A stretch of DNA of 64,000 nucleotides. It comes from Geothrix sp. 21YS21S-2. Its GTDB lineage: Bacteria > Acidobacteriota > Holophagae > Holophagales > Holophagaceae. Shown here piece after piece: positions 25,367-35,542 of the stretch. Location of the stretch: positions 4,405,001 to 4,469,000 of the forward strand of contig NZ_CP132910.1 in assembly GCF_030846775.1 (NCBI RefSeq). Reading direction: 5' to 3'. The first letter of the stretch is position 1; every line of letters starts with the position of its first letter. The position numbers were made by a program, and so were the translations under genes. Under the pieces are notes generated by a model. That model was not told where the DNA came from. It did not search any database and saw only the letters and a program-made list of their open reading frames with translations.

Positions 25367-26635
25367 ATGTTCGAGACGAAATCTGCACTTCCTTTTGCCG
25401 GAACCTGGAAGCCCTGGGCGCGGGTCCTGGGCGGGCTGTCCCTGGTGGCGGCCCTGGCGTGCGGCGGCGGAGGGGGCGGGGATTCCACCCCTGCCGCGCC
25501 TCCTCCCCCGCCCCCGCCCCCCCCCTTCGTGCGCACCGCCTCCCTCAGCGGGGCCGACGAGGTGCCGGCCAACGCCTCCACCGCCCGGGCCAGCGGCGCC
25601 GTGACCGTGAACCCTTCCACCCTGGCCATCCAGGCCACGGTTGTCTCCTCCGGGATCGACGGCACCCAGGCCCACATCCATGACGGCGCCAAGGGCGTGG
25701 CCGGCTCGGTGGTGATCCCGCTCACCGGGGGCGCCGGCGGCGTCTGGACCACCGCCCCGGGCACGGTGCTCACCGCCGCCCAGTACGCCAGCCTCCAGGC
25801 CGGGAACTACTACTTCAACATCCACTCCGCGGCCAATCCCGCCGGCGAGATCCGCGGCCAGATCGAACTGACGACCCGGTTCGCGTCCCTGGACGGCACC
25901 CAGGAGACCCCCGCCAACGCCAGCACGGCCTCGGGATGGGCCGTGGTGAGCGTGAATCCGTCCTCGGGCGCGGCCTTCGGCGCCATCCAGACCGCGGGCA
26001 TCACGGGGACGGACGCCCACGTGCATGACGGCGCCATGGGCGTCGCCGGCCCCGTGATCCTGCCGTTCCAGGCCTCGGGCGCCTCGGGCTGGACCCTGCC
26101 GGCCGGGTCGAACCTGACCGCGGCCCAGGTGACCACCTTCCTGGCCGGGGGCCTCTACGCCAACGTCCACACCGCCGCCTTCGCCGGCGGCGAGATCCGG
26201 GGCCAGCTCACCCTGGCCAGCCCCACGATCCGGACCACCACCCTTTCCGGCGCCAGCGAGGTGCCCGCCAACGCCTCCACGGCCTCGGGCGCCGGCACCT
26301 TCTCCCTCGATCCCGTGACCCTCGAGCTTCGGGGCGGCGTCGTCACCACCGGCATCACCGGCGTGGCCGCCCACATCCACACCGGCGCCGTGGGCGTCGC
26401 CGGCCCTGTCACGATCCCCCTGGACGCCCACGCGGACGGGTCCTGGACCGTGCCCGCGGGGACGGTGCTCACTCCGGACCAGTTCGCGAGCCTGAGGGCC
26501 GGCAGCCTCTACGTGAACGTGCACAGCGTCGCCTTCTCCGCCGGCGAGATCCGCGGGCAGATCCCCGGCGATTCCGGCACCACCACCGGCGGTGGGGGCG
26601 GCGGCTCCACGGGCGGCGGCGGTGGCGGCTACTGA
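25367..26635 (+). CDS. Lipoprotein with three CHRD domains
   Basis: A 422-residue exported lipoprotein: signal peptide with lipobox LAAC-like VAALAC (C32), a poly-Gly/poly-Pro linker to about residue 53, then three CHRD domains (about 57-172, 173-288, 289-402). Each has the L-[SD]-G-x-x-E-[VT]-P-A-N-A-S start, a HIHDGA/HVHDGA/HIHTGA core and an end F-x-[GA]-GEIRGQ. The tail is Gly-rich. Family function is unknown; in eukaryotes CHRD occurs in chordin. The ATG at 25367 has AGGAGG upstream. Confidence 0.88.
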   Translation: MFETKSALPFAGTWKPWARVLGGLSLVAALACGGGGGGDSTPAAPPPPPPPPPFVRTASLSGADEVPANASTARASGAVTVNPSTLAIQATVVSSGIDGTQAHIHDGAKGVAGSVVIPLTGGAGGVWTTAPGTVLTAAQYASLQAGNYYFNIHSAANPAGEIRGQIELTTRFASLDGTQETPANASTASGWAVVSVNPSSGAAFGAIQTAGITGTDAHVHDGAMGVAGPVILPFQASGASGWTLPAGSNLTAAQVTTFLAGGLYANVHTAAFAGGEIRGQLTLASPTIRTTTLSGASEVPANASTASGAGTFSLDPVTLELRGGVVTTGITGVAAHIHTGAVGVAGPVTIPLDAHADGSWTVPAGTVLTPDQFASLRAGSLYVNVHSVAFSAGEIRGQIPGDSGTTTGGGGGGSTGGGGGGY

Positions 26636-26653
26636 GGTCTATACTGGCCTGCC

Positions 26654-27574
26654 ATGGCCAGCCGACACGACCTGACCTGGCGGATCCCCGCCCTCCTCGC
26701 CATCCTCCTGGCGTGCGCGGGGATCTACCTGCAGCGGCCCCGCCCCGGAAGGTCCGTGCTGACCTACCGGATCGGGGCCGTCGATCCGCGTTTCGGGCTG
26801 ACCCGGGACGAGGTGTCGGAGGCCGTGCGCACCGCCGTCGGCATCTGGAGGGCCCCCGTGGACCGGGCGCTCTTCCGGGAGGACCCGAAGGGGGACATCG
26901 AGATCAGCCTGGTCTTCGACCAGCGGCAGGAGGTCCTGGACCGCCTCCGGAACCTGGACCACGGGATCTCCCGGGCCCGGGGTCCCATCGAGGAGCAGAA
27001 GGCCCGGTGCGAGGGGCTCCGGGCCGAGTACGAGCGGAGACGGGACGCCCTCCGGGCCGACCAGGCCGCCTTCAACGGGAAGGTGGCCGCATTCAACGCC
27101 GGCAGCGAGGCCCTCCGGAGGCGCGGGGACGCCACGGAGAACGAGGTCCGGCGCCTCGCCTCGGAGCAGGGCGACCTCAAGGCCGTCCTGGATTCGCTCC
27201 GCCGTCGGGAGGGGGAGCTGGAAGGCGTCAGGGAGGCCCTGATGGCCGCGGTGGAGGATCTGAACCGGCTGGTGGCGGGTCAGCGGGCCCAGGTCGCCGA
27301 CTACCGGGAGGCGGGATCCCTCATGCAGGAGGCCTTCGACGAGGGGGTCTACGCCCGGGAGCGCGGGCGCCAGACCATCACCATCTACTGCTTCTCCGGC
27401 AAGGGGACCCTGGTGCGCGTCCTGGCCCACGAGCTGGGCCACGCGCTGGGGCTCCCGCACGGCGCGGATCCGCAGGCGATCATGTACCCCATGATGCTGT
27501 CGGACGCATGGGAACCGGCCCCGGAGGACGTCACCGCCATCAGGGCGCTCTGCGGGGTTCCCAAGGGGCCTTGA
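26654..27574 (+). CDS. Matrixin-like zinc metalloprotease with internal coiled coil
   Basis: A 306-residue protein with an N-terminal membrane anchor or signal (residues ~10-26). A matrixin-type opening follows (SVLTYRIGAVDPRFGLT, helix with VGIWRAPV), then a coiled-coil segment from about 95 to 225. The zinc site comes last: HELGHALGLPHGADPQAIM with the Met-turn region IMYPMM. The HExxHxxGxxH motif is complete. A long coiled coil between the N-terminal strands and the zinc helix is unusual in the family. It starts 18 bp after the CHRD gene, so co-transcription is likely. Confidence 0.83.
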   Translation: MASRHDLTWRIPALLAILLACAGIYLQRPRPGRSVLTYRIGAVDPRFGLTRDEVSEAVRTAVGIWRAPVDRALFREDPKGDIEISLVFDQRQEVLDRLRNLDHGISRARGPIEEQKARCEGLRAEYERRRDALRADQAAFNGKVAAFNAGSEALRRRGDATENEVRRLASEQGDLKAVLDSLRRREGELEGVREALMAAVEDLNRLVAGQRAQVADYREAGSLMQEAFDEGVYARERGRQTITIYCFSGKGTLVRVLAHELGHALGLPHGADPQAIMYPMMLSDAWEPAPEDVTAIRALCGVPKGP

Positions 27575-27642
27575 TTTTCATAGGGGGAGGCTCCGATTCC
27601 CGGGCCAGGGTGTAGAGTGGTCACCTATCACCAGGAGATCCC

Positions 27643-29436
27643 ATGTCCTTGGGCACCGGCGGGTTCCGAATGGCTATGACGGCTGGCGGGAGGGTCCTTC
27701 TCACCCTCGTGGCGGCCACGCTCGTCCTCCACGCCGAGGACAAGAGGAAGGAGGAGGGCCGGGAGAAGAAGCAGGAGCAGGCGCGGCCCGCGCCCAAGGC
27801 CGAGCCCAGGCCCGAGCCCCGCGTGGAGCGGAAGCCCGAGGCCAGGCCCGAACCCAGGGTCGAGCGGAAGATCGAGGCCAGGCCCGAACCCCGTATCGAA
27901 CGGAAGATCGAGACGAGGCCGGAACCCCACATCGACCGGAAGATCGAGACGAGGCCGGAACCCCGGATCGACCGGAAGATCGAGACGAGGCCTGAACCGC
28001 ACATCGACCGGAAGATCGAGACGAGGCCGGAACCCCACATCGACCGGAAGATCGAGGCGAGGCCGGAACCCCGCATCGACCGGAGGATCGAGACGAGGCC
28101 CGAGCACCGGAACGAGGGCCGTCCCGCCGAGTTCCGTCCCGGGCCCGCCGGGCGCGGTCCGGTCCACGAGGTCGTGCGCACCCGGGAAGGCGGCGAGATC
28201 CGCCGGACGCCCACCGGGGCCATCCGGGAGGTGCGCACCCCCGGGGGCGCCGTGATCCGGCACTCGCCCAGCGGGGTGCGGCAGGTGGAGGTCGTCCGCC
28301 CCGGGGGCCGCGTGATCGTGGCCAACGCCACGGGGCGCGTGGGCTACATCCAGCGGCCGCTGGAGGTGCGCGGCCACGCCTACGTGCAGCGGACCTACAT
28401 CGTCAACGGCGTGCCGCACGCCTCGATGTACCGGCCCTGGTCCTACGGAGGACGGGAGTACCACGTCTACATGCCCCACCACCACTACCGCCCGGCCTTC
28501 TACTCCTGGTGCTACTCCCCCTGGGCCCGCCCGGTGTCCTACAGCTGGGGCTGGTCGTCCCGGCCCTGGTACGGCTACTACGGCGGCTACTTCGCGCCCT
28601 ACCCGGTCTACCGGAGCCCCGCCTTCTGGCTGGCGGACTTCATCATCGCCGCCTCGCTGGAATCCGCCTACATGGCCCAGAACGTCACGGTCTCGGCGCC
28701 CCCCGTCATCTACGACAACTCCACGGGCATGTCGCCCGAGGTGAAGGACGCCATCGCCGAGGAGGTCCGCCGGCAGATGGACCAGGCCAGGGCCGACCAG
28801 GACGCCGGGACCGCCTCGGCCCCGCCGCCGATCTTCACGGCCCGGGGGCCCCGGATCTTCGTGGTGGCGGCCGGCGTGATGGCCTATGCCGGCGACCGGG
28901 AGTGCTCCCTGGTGGAAGGCGACGTGCTCCAGCTCTCCCAGACGCCCTCCCAGGGCGCCGAATGGGCCGAGGTGCGGGTGCTGTCCACCCGCGGCGCCAG
29001 CTGCCCCCGGGGCAGCTACGTCTCCGTGCGGACCACGGACCTGCAGGAGATGCAGAACACCCTGCAGGCGTCGATGGAGCGCGGCCTGGCCAAGCTCCAG
29101 ACCGACCAGGGCCGCAACGGCATCCCGGCCCTGCCGGCTTCGGCCATCGGCGCCGAGAACGCCTCCTACGCCCAGGACCTCCAGCCTGACGCGGACGCCC
29201 AGGCCGAGCTCTCCCGGGCCGTGGGCGAGGCCAACAGCTCCGAGCGCACCCTCATCAACGCCGGCGGCGACGCCGCCCCCACCGGGACGACCATCTCCCT
29301 GGGCATGACGACCTCCCAGGTGGAGGGCGCCCTGGGCCGGCCGAAGAACACCGTCGACCTGGGGGCCAAGAAGATCTACGTCTACCCCGACCTCAAGATC
29401 ACCTTCCTGAACGGAAGGGTCAGCGACGTCCAGTGA
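27643..29436 (+). CDS. Repeat-rich exported protein with C-terminal SmpA/OmlA-like segment
   Basis: A 597-residue protein. A hydrophobic segment at ~16-30 (signal) precedes a Lys/Glu-rich stretch, then about eight 12-residue repeats of the type RPEPxIxRKIEx (residues 56-155). A Tyr/Trp/His-rich region follows (~245-320, possible membrane or adhesin-like), then an acidic helix region. The C-terminal LGMTTSQVEGALGRP...FLNGRV (about 552-592) resembles the SmpA/BamE fold. Function unknown. The ATG at 27643 has GGAG upstream. The stop is 3 bp from the convergent CHAT gene's stop. Confidence 0.7.
   Translation: MSLGTGGFRMAMTAGGRVLLTLVAATLVLHAEDKRKEEGREKKQEQARPAPKAEPRPEPRVERKPEARPEPRVERKIEARPEPRIERKIETRPEPHIDRKIETRPEPRIDRKIETRPEPHIDRKIETRPEPHIDRKIEARPEPRIDRRIETRPEHRNEGRPAEFRPGPAGRGPVHEVVRTREGGEIRRTPTGAIREVRTPGGAVIRHSPSGVRQVEVVRPGGRVIVANATGRVGYIQRPLEVRGHAYVQRTYIVNGVPHASMYRPWSYGGREYHVYMPHHHYRPAFYSWCYSPWARPVSYSWGWSSRPWYGYYGGYFAPYPVYRSPAFWLADFIIAASLESAYMAQNVTVSAPPVIYDNSTGMSPEVKDAIAEEVRRQMDQARADQDAGTASAPPPIFTARGPRIFVVAAGVMAYAGDRECSLVEGDVLQLSQTPSQGAEWAEVRVLSTRGASCPRGSYVSVRTTDLQEMQNTLQASMERGLAKLQTDQGRNGIPALPASAIGAENASYAQDLQPDADAQAELSRAVGEANSSERTLINAGGDAAPTGTTISLGMTTSQVEGALGRPKNTVDLGAKKIYVYPDLKITFLNGRVSDVQ
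27808..28107 (+). repeat. Tandem 36-bp (12-codon) in-frame repeats
   Basis: About eight copies of a 36-bp unit lie in frame within the exported protein gene. The central copies are nearly identical (CGGAAGATCGAGACGAGGCC core); the outer copies have diverged. Copy number is likely to vary by slippage or recombination without breaking the frame. Confidence 0.85.
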
Positions 29437-29439
29437 CCG

Positions 29440-31650
29440 CTACTCGAGGTTGCCCGTCACCCTGAACGCGGCCCAGTAGTAGGGATGGGGATGCCCGGCG
29501 CGCACCGCGCGCTGGGCGTCCCGCAGGGCCTCCGTCTTGGTGCTGCCGGGGAGGTTCCGGTAGAACGCCACCATGAGGTCCCGGGTGCAGCGGTCGTCCA
29601 CCTTCCAGAGGCTGGAGAGCACCGACCGGGAGCCCGCGTACAGGAGGCCCCGGGTGAACCCCACCACCTCGTCGCCCCGGGACACCGTGGACAGGGCCGT
29701 CTCGCATGCGCTCAGGGTGACCAGGTCGGCGTCCAGGTCCAGGCGGTAGAGGTCGGCCACCTTCAGCGCGCCCCGGGCCAGGAAGAGGGCCGATTCCAGC
29801 GGGTGGGCGTCGTCGAAGAACCCGTGGGCGGCCAGGTGGATGATCCGGAAGCGCCCCGCGCCCTTGGCCACCTCCCCGGCCGTGGCCGCCTCGCGCAGGC
29901 GCAGGGAGGGCTCCGGGAGGATGCGGGCCAGGGCCTCGGCCTCCTCCTGGGCGAAGGGGAGGTCCAGGGCGGCCTGCCCCAGGTCGGGATTCCCGAGGAT
30001 CAGCGAACCGCCTCCGGCCTTGCGGGGCTTCAGGAAGGTGAGCAGCGTGGCGCTGGGCAGGATGCGCAGGCTGAACCGGTCCAGGAGCGCGGCGTCCCGG
30101 GTGCCCAGGGCGCAGAAGGGCACGTAGTGCAGGACCCCGTGGGGGACGATGGTGAGGCGCGGAGTCGCCAGGTCCAGGCGGTCGAGGAGCATCCGCTGGA
30201 GTTCCCGGGTCTGGGCGGGCTCCCGGCCGGGATCGGCGAGGGTCCGGCGCAGCTCCCGAACCCTGGCCTCCAGGTCCGGGGCCTCGAGGGCGTGCGCCGT
30301 GAGGGCCGTGCGGGTCACCACGAAGGCCATCCAGCGGGGGCCGGCGGCGTAGTATTCCACCAGGGTCTCGTCCGTGCCCAGCCGCGCCTGGATCGCCCCG
30401 GCCCGCACGTCCTGGACGCTGACCAGCGAGGCCAGCTCCGGCGCCCGGGCCTGGAGCTCCCTGCGCGCGGCGACGAGGATGCCGCGGCTGTCCGGGGCCG
30501 CGGGGTCGGGGATCGCGCGGAGGTCGAGCCCGGGCGAGTCGAGCCGGGCCAGCACGGCCTGGTCCCCGGGGCGGCCCAGCTGCTTCTGGGAGGCCAGGAG
30601 ATCGACGAGGGCCCGGCCCTTGGCGCGTTCCACGAACTCGAAGGCCTCCCGTGCGCGGCCGAGCCTCGCCAGCAGCGCGACGAGTTCCTCGTAGCAGGCC
30701 TGCTTGTCGCCCACGAAGCCGATGCGGCCGGCCTCGGTGCCGATGGAGGCCCGCTGCCGCTCGACGACTTCCACCGACCTGCGAAGGAGGTCCTCCGCCA
30801 GCGGGTCCTGGCCGTCCCGGAGGGCGATGCGCGCCCGGTCGAGGAGCACCGGCCAGTGGAGGCCGCCGACCTCCGCCAGGCGGGGGTGCCTGAGGAGGCG
30901 GTCGTAGCCGGCCCGGGCCTCCTCCACCCGGCCCGTCTCCAGCTGGCACCTGGCCTGGATGTAGGCCAGGGGGATGACCTGGAACGTGTTGTCGTAGAGC
31001 AGGGAGGCCAGGCCGTGGTACTCGGCCCTGGGGTTCCGCACGGCCTCCAGGGCCTTGGCGTAGTCGCCCAGGGCCATGTGGATCTTGGCGATGGCGGTGA
31101 ACTTCTGGGGGCCGTTGAGGGTCGCGCCCAGGTCCACGCCCTCCAGACGCGCGACGCAGGCCCGGGCCTGGCCGGAATGCCCGAGGAGGGCCTGGGCCAC
31201 GCCCAGGGCGCCCCAGGTCTCGAAGTGGAAGGCGTCCAGGAAGGCGTTGGCGCTGGAGGTCTGCCCGGCGAGGATGGCGTCGGCCGCCTGGGCCTCCATC
31301 AGGGCCCGTTCGGGATCGCCCAGGTCCAGGAAGGCGTTGGCCCGCATGAAGTGGGGCAGGGCGGAGAGGTCGCCCCCGAACATGCGGGCGTCCCCCCCTT
31401 CGATCTGGCGCTGAAGGCGGTCGCAGGTGGGAAACAGGCGGCTGTAGTTGCGCGTCTCGGAATAGGCCCCGGCCAGGAACATCAGCTGCGCGGAAGGCAC
31501 GGCCTCCTGCCGGTCGATGCGGGGCTGGAGCGTCCGGATGATTTCGAAGTGCTGCTGCTTCTGTGCCATCCGCGCGAGCTTGATGTCCTGCGCCGGGACG
31601 GGGCGGGCGAGGCAGAGCAGGAGGAAGGCCGAGCACACCGTTCGAAGCAC
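29440..31650 (-). CDS. Exported TPR-CHAT protein (caspase-like fold)
   Basis: A 736-residue protein: signal peptide ([17 protein letters not shown], ending PAQ), TPR-like helical repeats (about 40-370), then a C-terminal CHAT domain (about 440-735). The CHAT His-Cys dyad is present: HLAAHGFFD and [12 protein letters not shown] proteases are usually cytoplasmic; the signal peptide suggests this one works in the periplasm or at the surface. The GTG at 31650 has GGGAGG upstream and gives a clean signal peptide; ATGs at 31665 and 31707 are worse choices. Confidence 0.83.
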   Translation of the reverse strand: MLRTVCSAFLLLCLARPVPAQDIKLARMAQKQQHFEIIRTLQPRIDRQEAVPSAQLMFLAGAYSETRNYSRLFPTCDRLQRQIEGGDARMFGGDLSALPHFMRANAFLDLGDPERALMEAQAADAILAGQTSSANAFLDAFHFETWGALGVAQALLGHSGQARACVARLEGVDLGATLNGPQKFTAIAKIHMALGDYAKALEAVRNPRAEYHGLASLLYDNTFQVIPLAYIQARCQLETGRVEEARAGYDRLLRHPRLAEVGGLHWPVLLDRARIALRDGQDPLAEDLLRRSVEVVERQRASIGTEAGRIGFVGDKQACYEELVALLARLGRAREAFEFVERAKGRALVDLLASQKQLGRPGDQAVLARLDSPGLDLRAIPDPAAPDSRGILVAARRELQARAPELASLVSVQDVRAGAIQARLGTDETLVEYYAAGPRWMAFVVTRTALTAHALEAPDLEARVRELRRTLADPGREPAQTRELQRMLLDRLDLATPRLTIVPHGVLHYVPFCALGTRDAALLDRFSLRILPSATLLTFLKPRKAGGGSLILGNPDLGQAALDLPFAQEEAEALARILPEPSLRLREAATAGEVAKGAGRFRIIHLAAHGFFDDAHPLESALFLARGALKVADLYRLDLDADLVTLSACETALSTVSRGDEVVGFTRGLLYAGSRSVLSSLWKVDDRCTRDLMVAFYRNLPGSTKTEALRDAQRAVRAGHPHPYYWAAFRVTGNLE

Positions 31651-31779
31651 GAATCCTCCCGGCATCTGGGTATGGCTCCAAGTGTAGCCCTCGCCGGAGG
31701 GATGCACGGAATTATTAAATTATTTATAGTTGACAGGCCTGGGAAACCATTCAAGATGGCCCATCAACAGGTCATACCC

Positions 31780-33402
31780 ATGGACGAACTCTGGCTCCGC
31801 CCTCCCGACGGTCCCCCCGCAAAGCTGGGGAAGGAACGGCCCTCCCTCGTCATCGGCCGGGATCCCTCCAGCGACCTGGTGGTGTACGACCCCAGCCTCT
31901 CCCGCAACCACGCGCGGCTGTTCCTGGAGGACGGCCGCGCCATGCTGGAGGACCTGGGGTCCCGCAACGGCACCCAGGTCAACGGGGAGCTCCTCCTGGA
32001 GCCCCGGGCCGTGGCCCCGGGGGACCTGATCGTCCTGGGCCGGATCAGCCTCGCCCTGGAACGGGCCGAGGATCCCTCGATCTCCTTCATCATGGAGGTG
32101 GAGCAGCTGCGGGCCTCGTCGCCCGGGATCCAGGCCCCCGAGGGCGTCCTGGGCTGGAAGGAGGCCCTGGACCTCATCCACGGGCTGAGCCTGGACATGC
32201 TCGGGGACGTCCCGGCCGAGGTGATGCTGGGGAACCTGCTCGAGCGGGTCTTCCCCTTCCTCCGGCCCGACCGCGGCGCGGCGCTGCTGCTGGACGCGGG
32301 GGGCGCCATGGTCCAGGTGGCGGCGCGAACCCGCAGGCAGGGCGCCGGTTTCCAGGTCCAGCCCTCCCGGACCCTGCTGGAGAAGGTGGTGGAGGGCCGC
32401 AAGGCCCTGCTCATCAACAACCCCATCCTGGACGCCCAGTTCGCCCAGGCCCAGTCGATCGTGGCCAGCGGGGCCACCTCGGTCATGATGGTGCCCCTGG
32501 AGCACGACGGCGAGGTCCTGGGGGTCATCTACCTGGACGCCGGCCTCCTGCGGGGCGCGTTCACCGGGGAGGACCTGCGCCTCCTGGCGGTCGCCGGCCA
32601 CATGGCCGCCGCCAAGATCCGCACCACCCGGCTCCTGGCGGAGCTGGAGGAGAAGCGGCACCTGGAGGTCCTCTACGCGGCCGCCGAGGAGGCCACCCGC
32701 GCCAAGAGCGAGTTCCTCTCGCGCATGAGCCACGAGCTGCGCACCCCCCTCAACGCCATCATCGGCTACGGGGAGATGCTCCAGGAGGACGCCGGGGACG
32801 CGGGCCAGACCTCCATGGTGGAGGACCTGCGGCGCATCACGGGAGCCGGGAAGCACCTGCTCCTGCTGGTCAACGACATCCTCGACCTCTCCAAGATCGA
32901 GGCCGGGAAGATGGAACTCCACCTGGAAGCCTTCGAGGTGGAGCCCCTGGTCCAGGAACTCGTGTCCATGACCCTGCCCCTGGCCGGGAGGAACGGCAAC
33001 GCCCTGGAGCTCCGCTGCGCCCCCGGCGCCGGCGCCATGCTCAGCGACATCACCAAGGTGCGCCAGGTGCTTCTCAACCTGCTGGGCAACGCCTGCAAGT
33101 TCACGTCCAACGGCACCGTGGCCCTGGACGTGGACCGGGAAGGCGGCTGGCTCGCCTTCGCCGTGCGGGACACCGGCATCGGCCTCACGCCCGAGCAGAT
33201 CGGCAGGCTCTTCCAGAACTTCTCCCAGGCCGACAGCTCCACGACCCGGCGCTTCGGCGGCACCGGCCTCGGACTCGCCGTGGGGCGGCTCCTGGCGCGG
33301 ATGATGGGCGGGGACATCCAGGTGGAGAGCGTGTCCGGCCAGGGCTCCACGTTCACCCTGCGCCTCCCGGCCCGGGCCCCGGAGCCGGGAGGGGAACCGT
33401 GA
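31780..33402 (+). CDS. FHA-GAF sensor histidine kinase
   Basis: A 540-residue cytoplasmic kinase: N-terminal FHA domain (VIGRDPSSD and SRNHARL, ~24-95), GAF domain (~120-280), a short coiled coil, HisKA with the phospho-accepting His in [12 protein letters not shown] (~310), and HATPase with N box ([11 protein letters not shown]), DTGIGL and [12 protein letters not shown] implies phosphothreonine recognition, so Ser/Thr and His phosphorylation may meet here. A start at 31780 (AGGT upstream) is preferred to 31756. TTGACA at 31730 may be its -35. The next gene overlaps by 4 bp. Confidence 0.85.
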   Translation: MDELWLRPPDGPPAKLGKERPSLVIGRDPSSDLVVYDPSLSRNHARLFLEDGRAMLEDLGSRNGTQVNGELLLEPRAVAPGDLIVLGRISLALERAEDPSISFIMEVEQLRASSPGIQAPEGVLGWKEALDLIHGLSLDMLGDVPAEVMLGNLLERVFPFLRPDRGAALLLDAGGAMVQVAARTRRQGAGFQVQPSRTLLEKVVEGRKALLINNPILDAQFAQAQSIVASGATSVMMVPLEHDGEVLGVIYLDAGLLRGAFTGEDLRLLAVAGHMAAAKIRTTRLLAELEEKRHLEVLYAAAEEATRAKSEFLSRMSHELRTPLNAIIGYGEMLQEDAGDAGQTSMVEDLRRITGAGKHLLLLVNDILDLSKIEAGKMELHLEAFEVEPLVQELVSMTLPLAGRNGNALELRCAPGAGAMLSDITKVRQVLLNLLGNACKFTSNGTVALDVDREGGWLAFAVRDTGIGLTPEQIGRLFQNFSQADSSTTRRFGGTGLGLAVGRLLARMMGGDIQVESVSGQGSTFTLRLPARAPEPGGEP

Positions 33403-33773
33403 CGCGGATCCTGCTCGTGGAGGACAACGAGAACAACCGGGACATGCTGAGCCGCCGCCTGCGGCGCCGGGGCCACGAGGTGCTCACCGCCGCCGACGGC
33501 CTGGAGGGGGTGGCCCTGGCCCGCACCGGCGCCCCGGAGCTGATCCTCCTGGACATGAGCCTGCCGGGCCTGGACGGCTGGGACGCGGCGCGGCTGCTGA
33601 AGTCGGAGGCGGCCACCCGCCCCATCCCCATCATCGCCCTCACGGCCCACGCCATGAGCGGGGACCGGGAGAAGGCCCTCGGGGCCGGGTGCGACGACTA
33701 CGGCACCAAGCCCGTGGACTTCGATGGGCTGCTCGCCAAGATCGCGGCCCTGGTTCCTCCGGAATCTCCCTGA
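33399..33773 (+). CDS. CheY-like single-domain response regulator
   Basis: A 124-residue receiver domain with the acidic pair E8/D9, phospho-acceptor D52 ([12 protein letters not shown]), the switch Thr in ALTAH and K in TKPVD. No output domain, so it would act by protein contact or as a phosphorelay step. GTG start overlaps the kinase stop by 4 bp (GTGA), making it the obvious partner of that kinase. Confidence 0.9.
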   Translation: MTRILLVEDNENNRDMLSRRLRRRGHEVLTAADGLEGVALARTGAPELILLDMSLPGLDGWDAARLLKSEAATRPIPIIALTAHAMSGDREKALGAGCDDYGTKPVDFDGLLAKIAALVPPESP

Positions 33774-33898
33774 AATTTCAGGTGTTCGTACACTTGATCG
33801 TGCGAGAATGAGTCGCATTTCGAACTCAATCGACCTAGCAGAGGACCGCCTTCGGGGGTGACCGGATTGAATGATTCATTGCTCGCGGAGATCCTTCG

Positions 33899-34336
33899 AT
33901 GATCGGGGATGGGGACACGGGCACCCTGGAGGTGGCCGCGGACGAGGCCGGGTTGGGGTGCATCCTGGCCTTCATCGGGCTCGCCTGCGACCGCGCCGGC
34001 CTGGCCGACCCCGTGCGCCACGACCTCCGGCTGGCGGTGGAGGAGGTCTGCACCAACATCATCCGGCACGGCTACGCGCCCGGCGCCCCGGGGCCCATCC
34101 GCCTCGCCTTCCGGGAGGGCCGGGGCTCGTACGAGGTCGTCGTGGAGGACCGCGCGCCGGCCTTCGATCCCGCCTCGGCCCCCGGGCCCGACCTGACCTC
34201 GGGGTGGCGGGAACGCAGGCCCGGCGGGCACGGCTGGAGCCTCGTGCGGGCCATGGTGGACCAGGTGCTCTACCAGCCGGTTCCGCCCCGGGGGAACCGG
34301 GTGACGCTCGTCAAATCGAAGCCAGGGAGGCCGTGA
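33899..34336 (+). CDS. RsbW/SpoIIAB-like anti-sigma or switch kinase
   Basis: A 145-residue GHKL-ATPase of the HATPase_c_2 type. The N box reads LRLAVEEVCTNIIRHGY (about 46-62), followed by VVVEDRAPAFDP and a glycine-containing lid (GGHGWSLVRAM). Such proteins phosphorylate a STAS partner, which here is encoded directly downstream with a 1-bp overlap. No sigma factor gene is nearby, so the released target is unknown. The ATG at 33899 has GGAG 10 bases upstream. Confidence 0.87.
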   Translation: MIGDGDTGTLEVAADEAGLGCILAFIGLACDRAGLADPVRHDLRLAVEEVCTNIIRHGYAPGAPGPIRLAFREGRGSYEVVVEDRAPAFDPASAPGPDLTSGWRERRPGGHGWSLVRAMVDQVLYQPVPPRGNRVTLVKSKPGRP

Positions 34337-34674
34337 TGGAACTGTCGGTGAAGGACGTGGGGGACGTGACCGTGGCCACGGTGGTCGGCAGCATCGACGG
34401 CCTGACCGCGGGGGCCCTGCAGGACGCCCTGGAGGAGCAGGTGCGGGGCGGGAGGGTCCGCCTGGCGGTGGACTTCAGCGCGGTGGACTACACCAGCAGC
34501 GCGGGCCTGCGCACGCTCCTGGCGGTGGTGAAGGAGGCGCGGCGCGCCGGCGGGGACTTCCGCCTGGGGGCGGTCAGGCCGGACGTGAACCGGGTGCTGG
34601 AGATCAGCGGGTTCACCGGCATCCTGAAGCTGTTCCCGGGGATCGACGACGCGGTGGCCAGCTATGGAAGGTAG
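34336..34674 (+). CDS. STAS-domain anti-anti-sigma-type protein
   Basis: A 112-residue single STAS domain with the phosphorylation loop DYTSSAGLRTLL (S54/S55), the position of the regulatory serine in SpoIIAA/RsbV. It would be phosphorylated by the upstream RsbW-like kinase and dephosphorylated by the RsbU-like phosphatase two genes downstream. TGATG overlap with the kinase gene (1 bp) indicates coupled translation. Confidence 0.9.
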   Translation: MELSVKDVGDVTVATVVGSIDGLTAGALQDALEEQVRGGRVRLAVDFSAVDYTSSAGLRTLLAVVKEARRAGGDFRLGAVRPDVNRVLEISGFTGILKLFPGIDDAVASYGR

Positions 34675-34678
34675 ACCC

Positions 34679-35542
34679 ATGGACTCGAGGCACTCGAAAA
34701 AGGTGGCGCTGGTCATCGGGGCGGGCAGCGTGAAGTGCGCCGCGGCCCTGGGCGTGCAGCACGTCCTGAGGCGGGAGGGCATCGGGATCGACCTGGTGGT
34801 CGGGTGCAGCGCCGGGAGCATCTACGCGGCCATGATCGCCGCGGGCCACGACATCGAGACCACCCGGGAGATGACCACGCGGCTGTGGACCCGGGAGCTC
34901 ACCAGCCAGCGGGACCGCATGGCCATGCTGCGCATCCTCTTCGGGCGCATCTTCGGACGGGACGCCACGTTCGGAATGCGCAAGGACGTGCTGGTCATGC
35001 GCCGCCTGCGGGAGACGTTCGGGACCCTGGCCATCGAGGACGCGAAGGTGCCTCTGTTCATCACCGCCACCGACCTTGCCAACGGCGACCAGGTCATCCT
35101 CTCCCGGGGAAGCGTGGTGGACGCCATCCGCGCGAGCATCTCCATCCCCTACATCTTCAACCCGCACCGCATCGGGGACCGGCTCCTCATCGACGGCTTC
35201 ATGTCGGACCCGCTGCCTGTGAACGTGGCCATGCGCGAGGGCGCGGACGTGATCATCGCCATCGGCTTCGAGAGCCCCTTCCAGCGGAAGTTCAACACCC
35301 TCGGCCGCTTCTCCTTCCAGCTGAGCAGCATCATGACCAACAACCTGCTGAAGTCCCGCTTCGCCTTCCACAACCTCACCCACCACTCCGAGGTCATCCT
35401 CATCGTGCCGAAGTTCGAGAAGCGGGTGGGGCTCTTCGACACGGAGAAGATCCCCTACGTCATGGAGGTCGGGGAGCAGGCCGCGGAGGAGCAGGTCCCC
35501 TACCTGCGCAGGCTCCTGGCGGACGCCCCGGTCGGGGCGTGA
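34679..35542 (+). CDS. Patatin-like phospholipase
   Basis: A 287-residue patatin-family acyl hydrolase. The nucleophile elbow is GCSAG (S44), and the partner Asp is in IDGFMSDPLP (D172). The oxyanion loop reads GAGSVKC, with Lys rather than the common Arg. It resembles the RssA-type bacterial subgroup and would cleave membrane phospholipids. It sits inside the switch operon between the STAS gene (4 bp away) and the phosphatase gene (4-bp GTGA overlap), so it is probably co-expressed with them. The ATG at 34679 has GGAAGG upstream. Confidence 0.87.
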   Translation: MDSRHSKKVALVIGAGSVKCAAALGVQHVLRREGIGIDLVVGCSAGSIYAAMIAAGHDIETTREMTTRLWTRELTSQRDRMAMLRILFGRIFGRDATFGMRKDVLVMRRLRETFGTLAIEDAKVPLFITATDLANGDQVILSRGSVVDAIRASISIPYIFNPHRIGDRLLIDGFMSDPLPVNVAMREGADVIIAIGFESPFQRKFNTLGRFSFQLSSIMTNNLLKSRFAFHNLTHHSEVILIVPKFEKRVGLFDTEKIPYVMEVGEQAAEEQVPYLRRLLADAPVGA

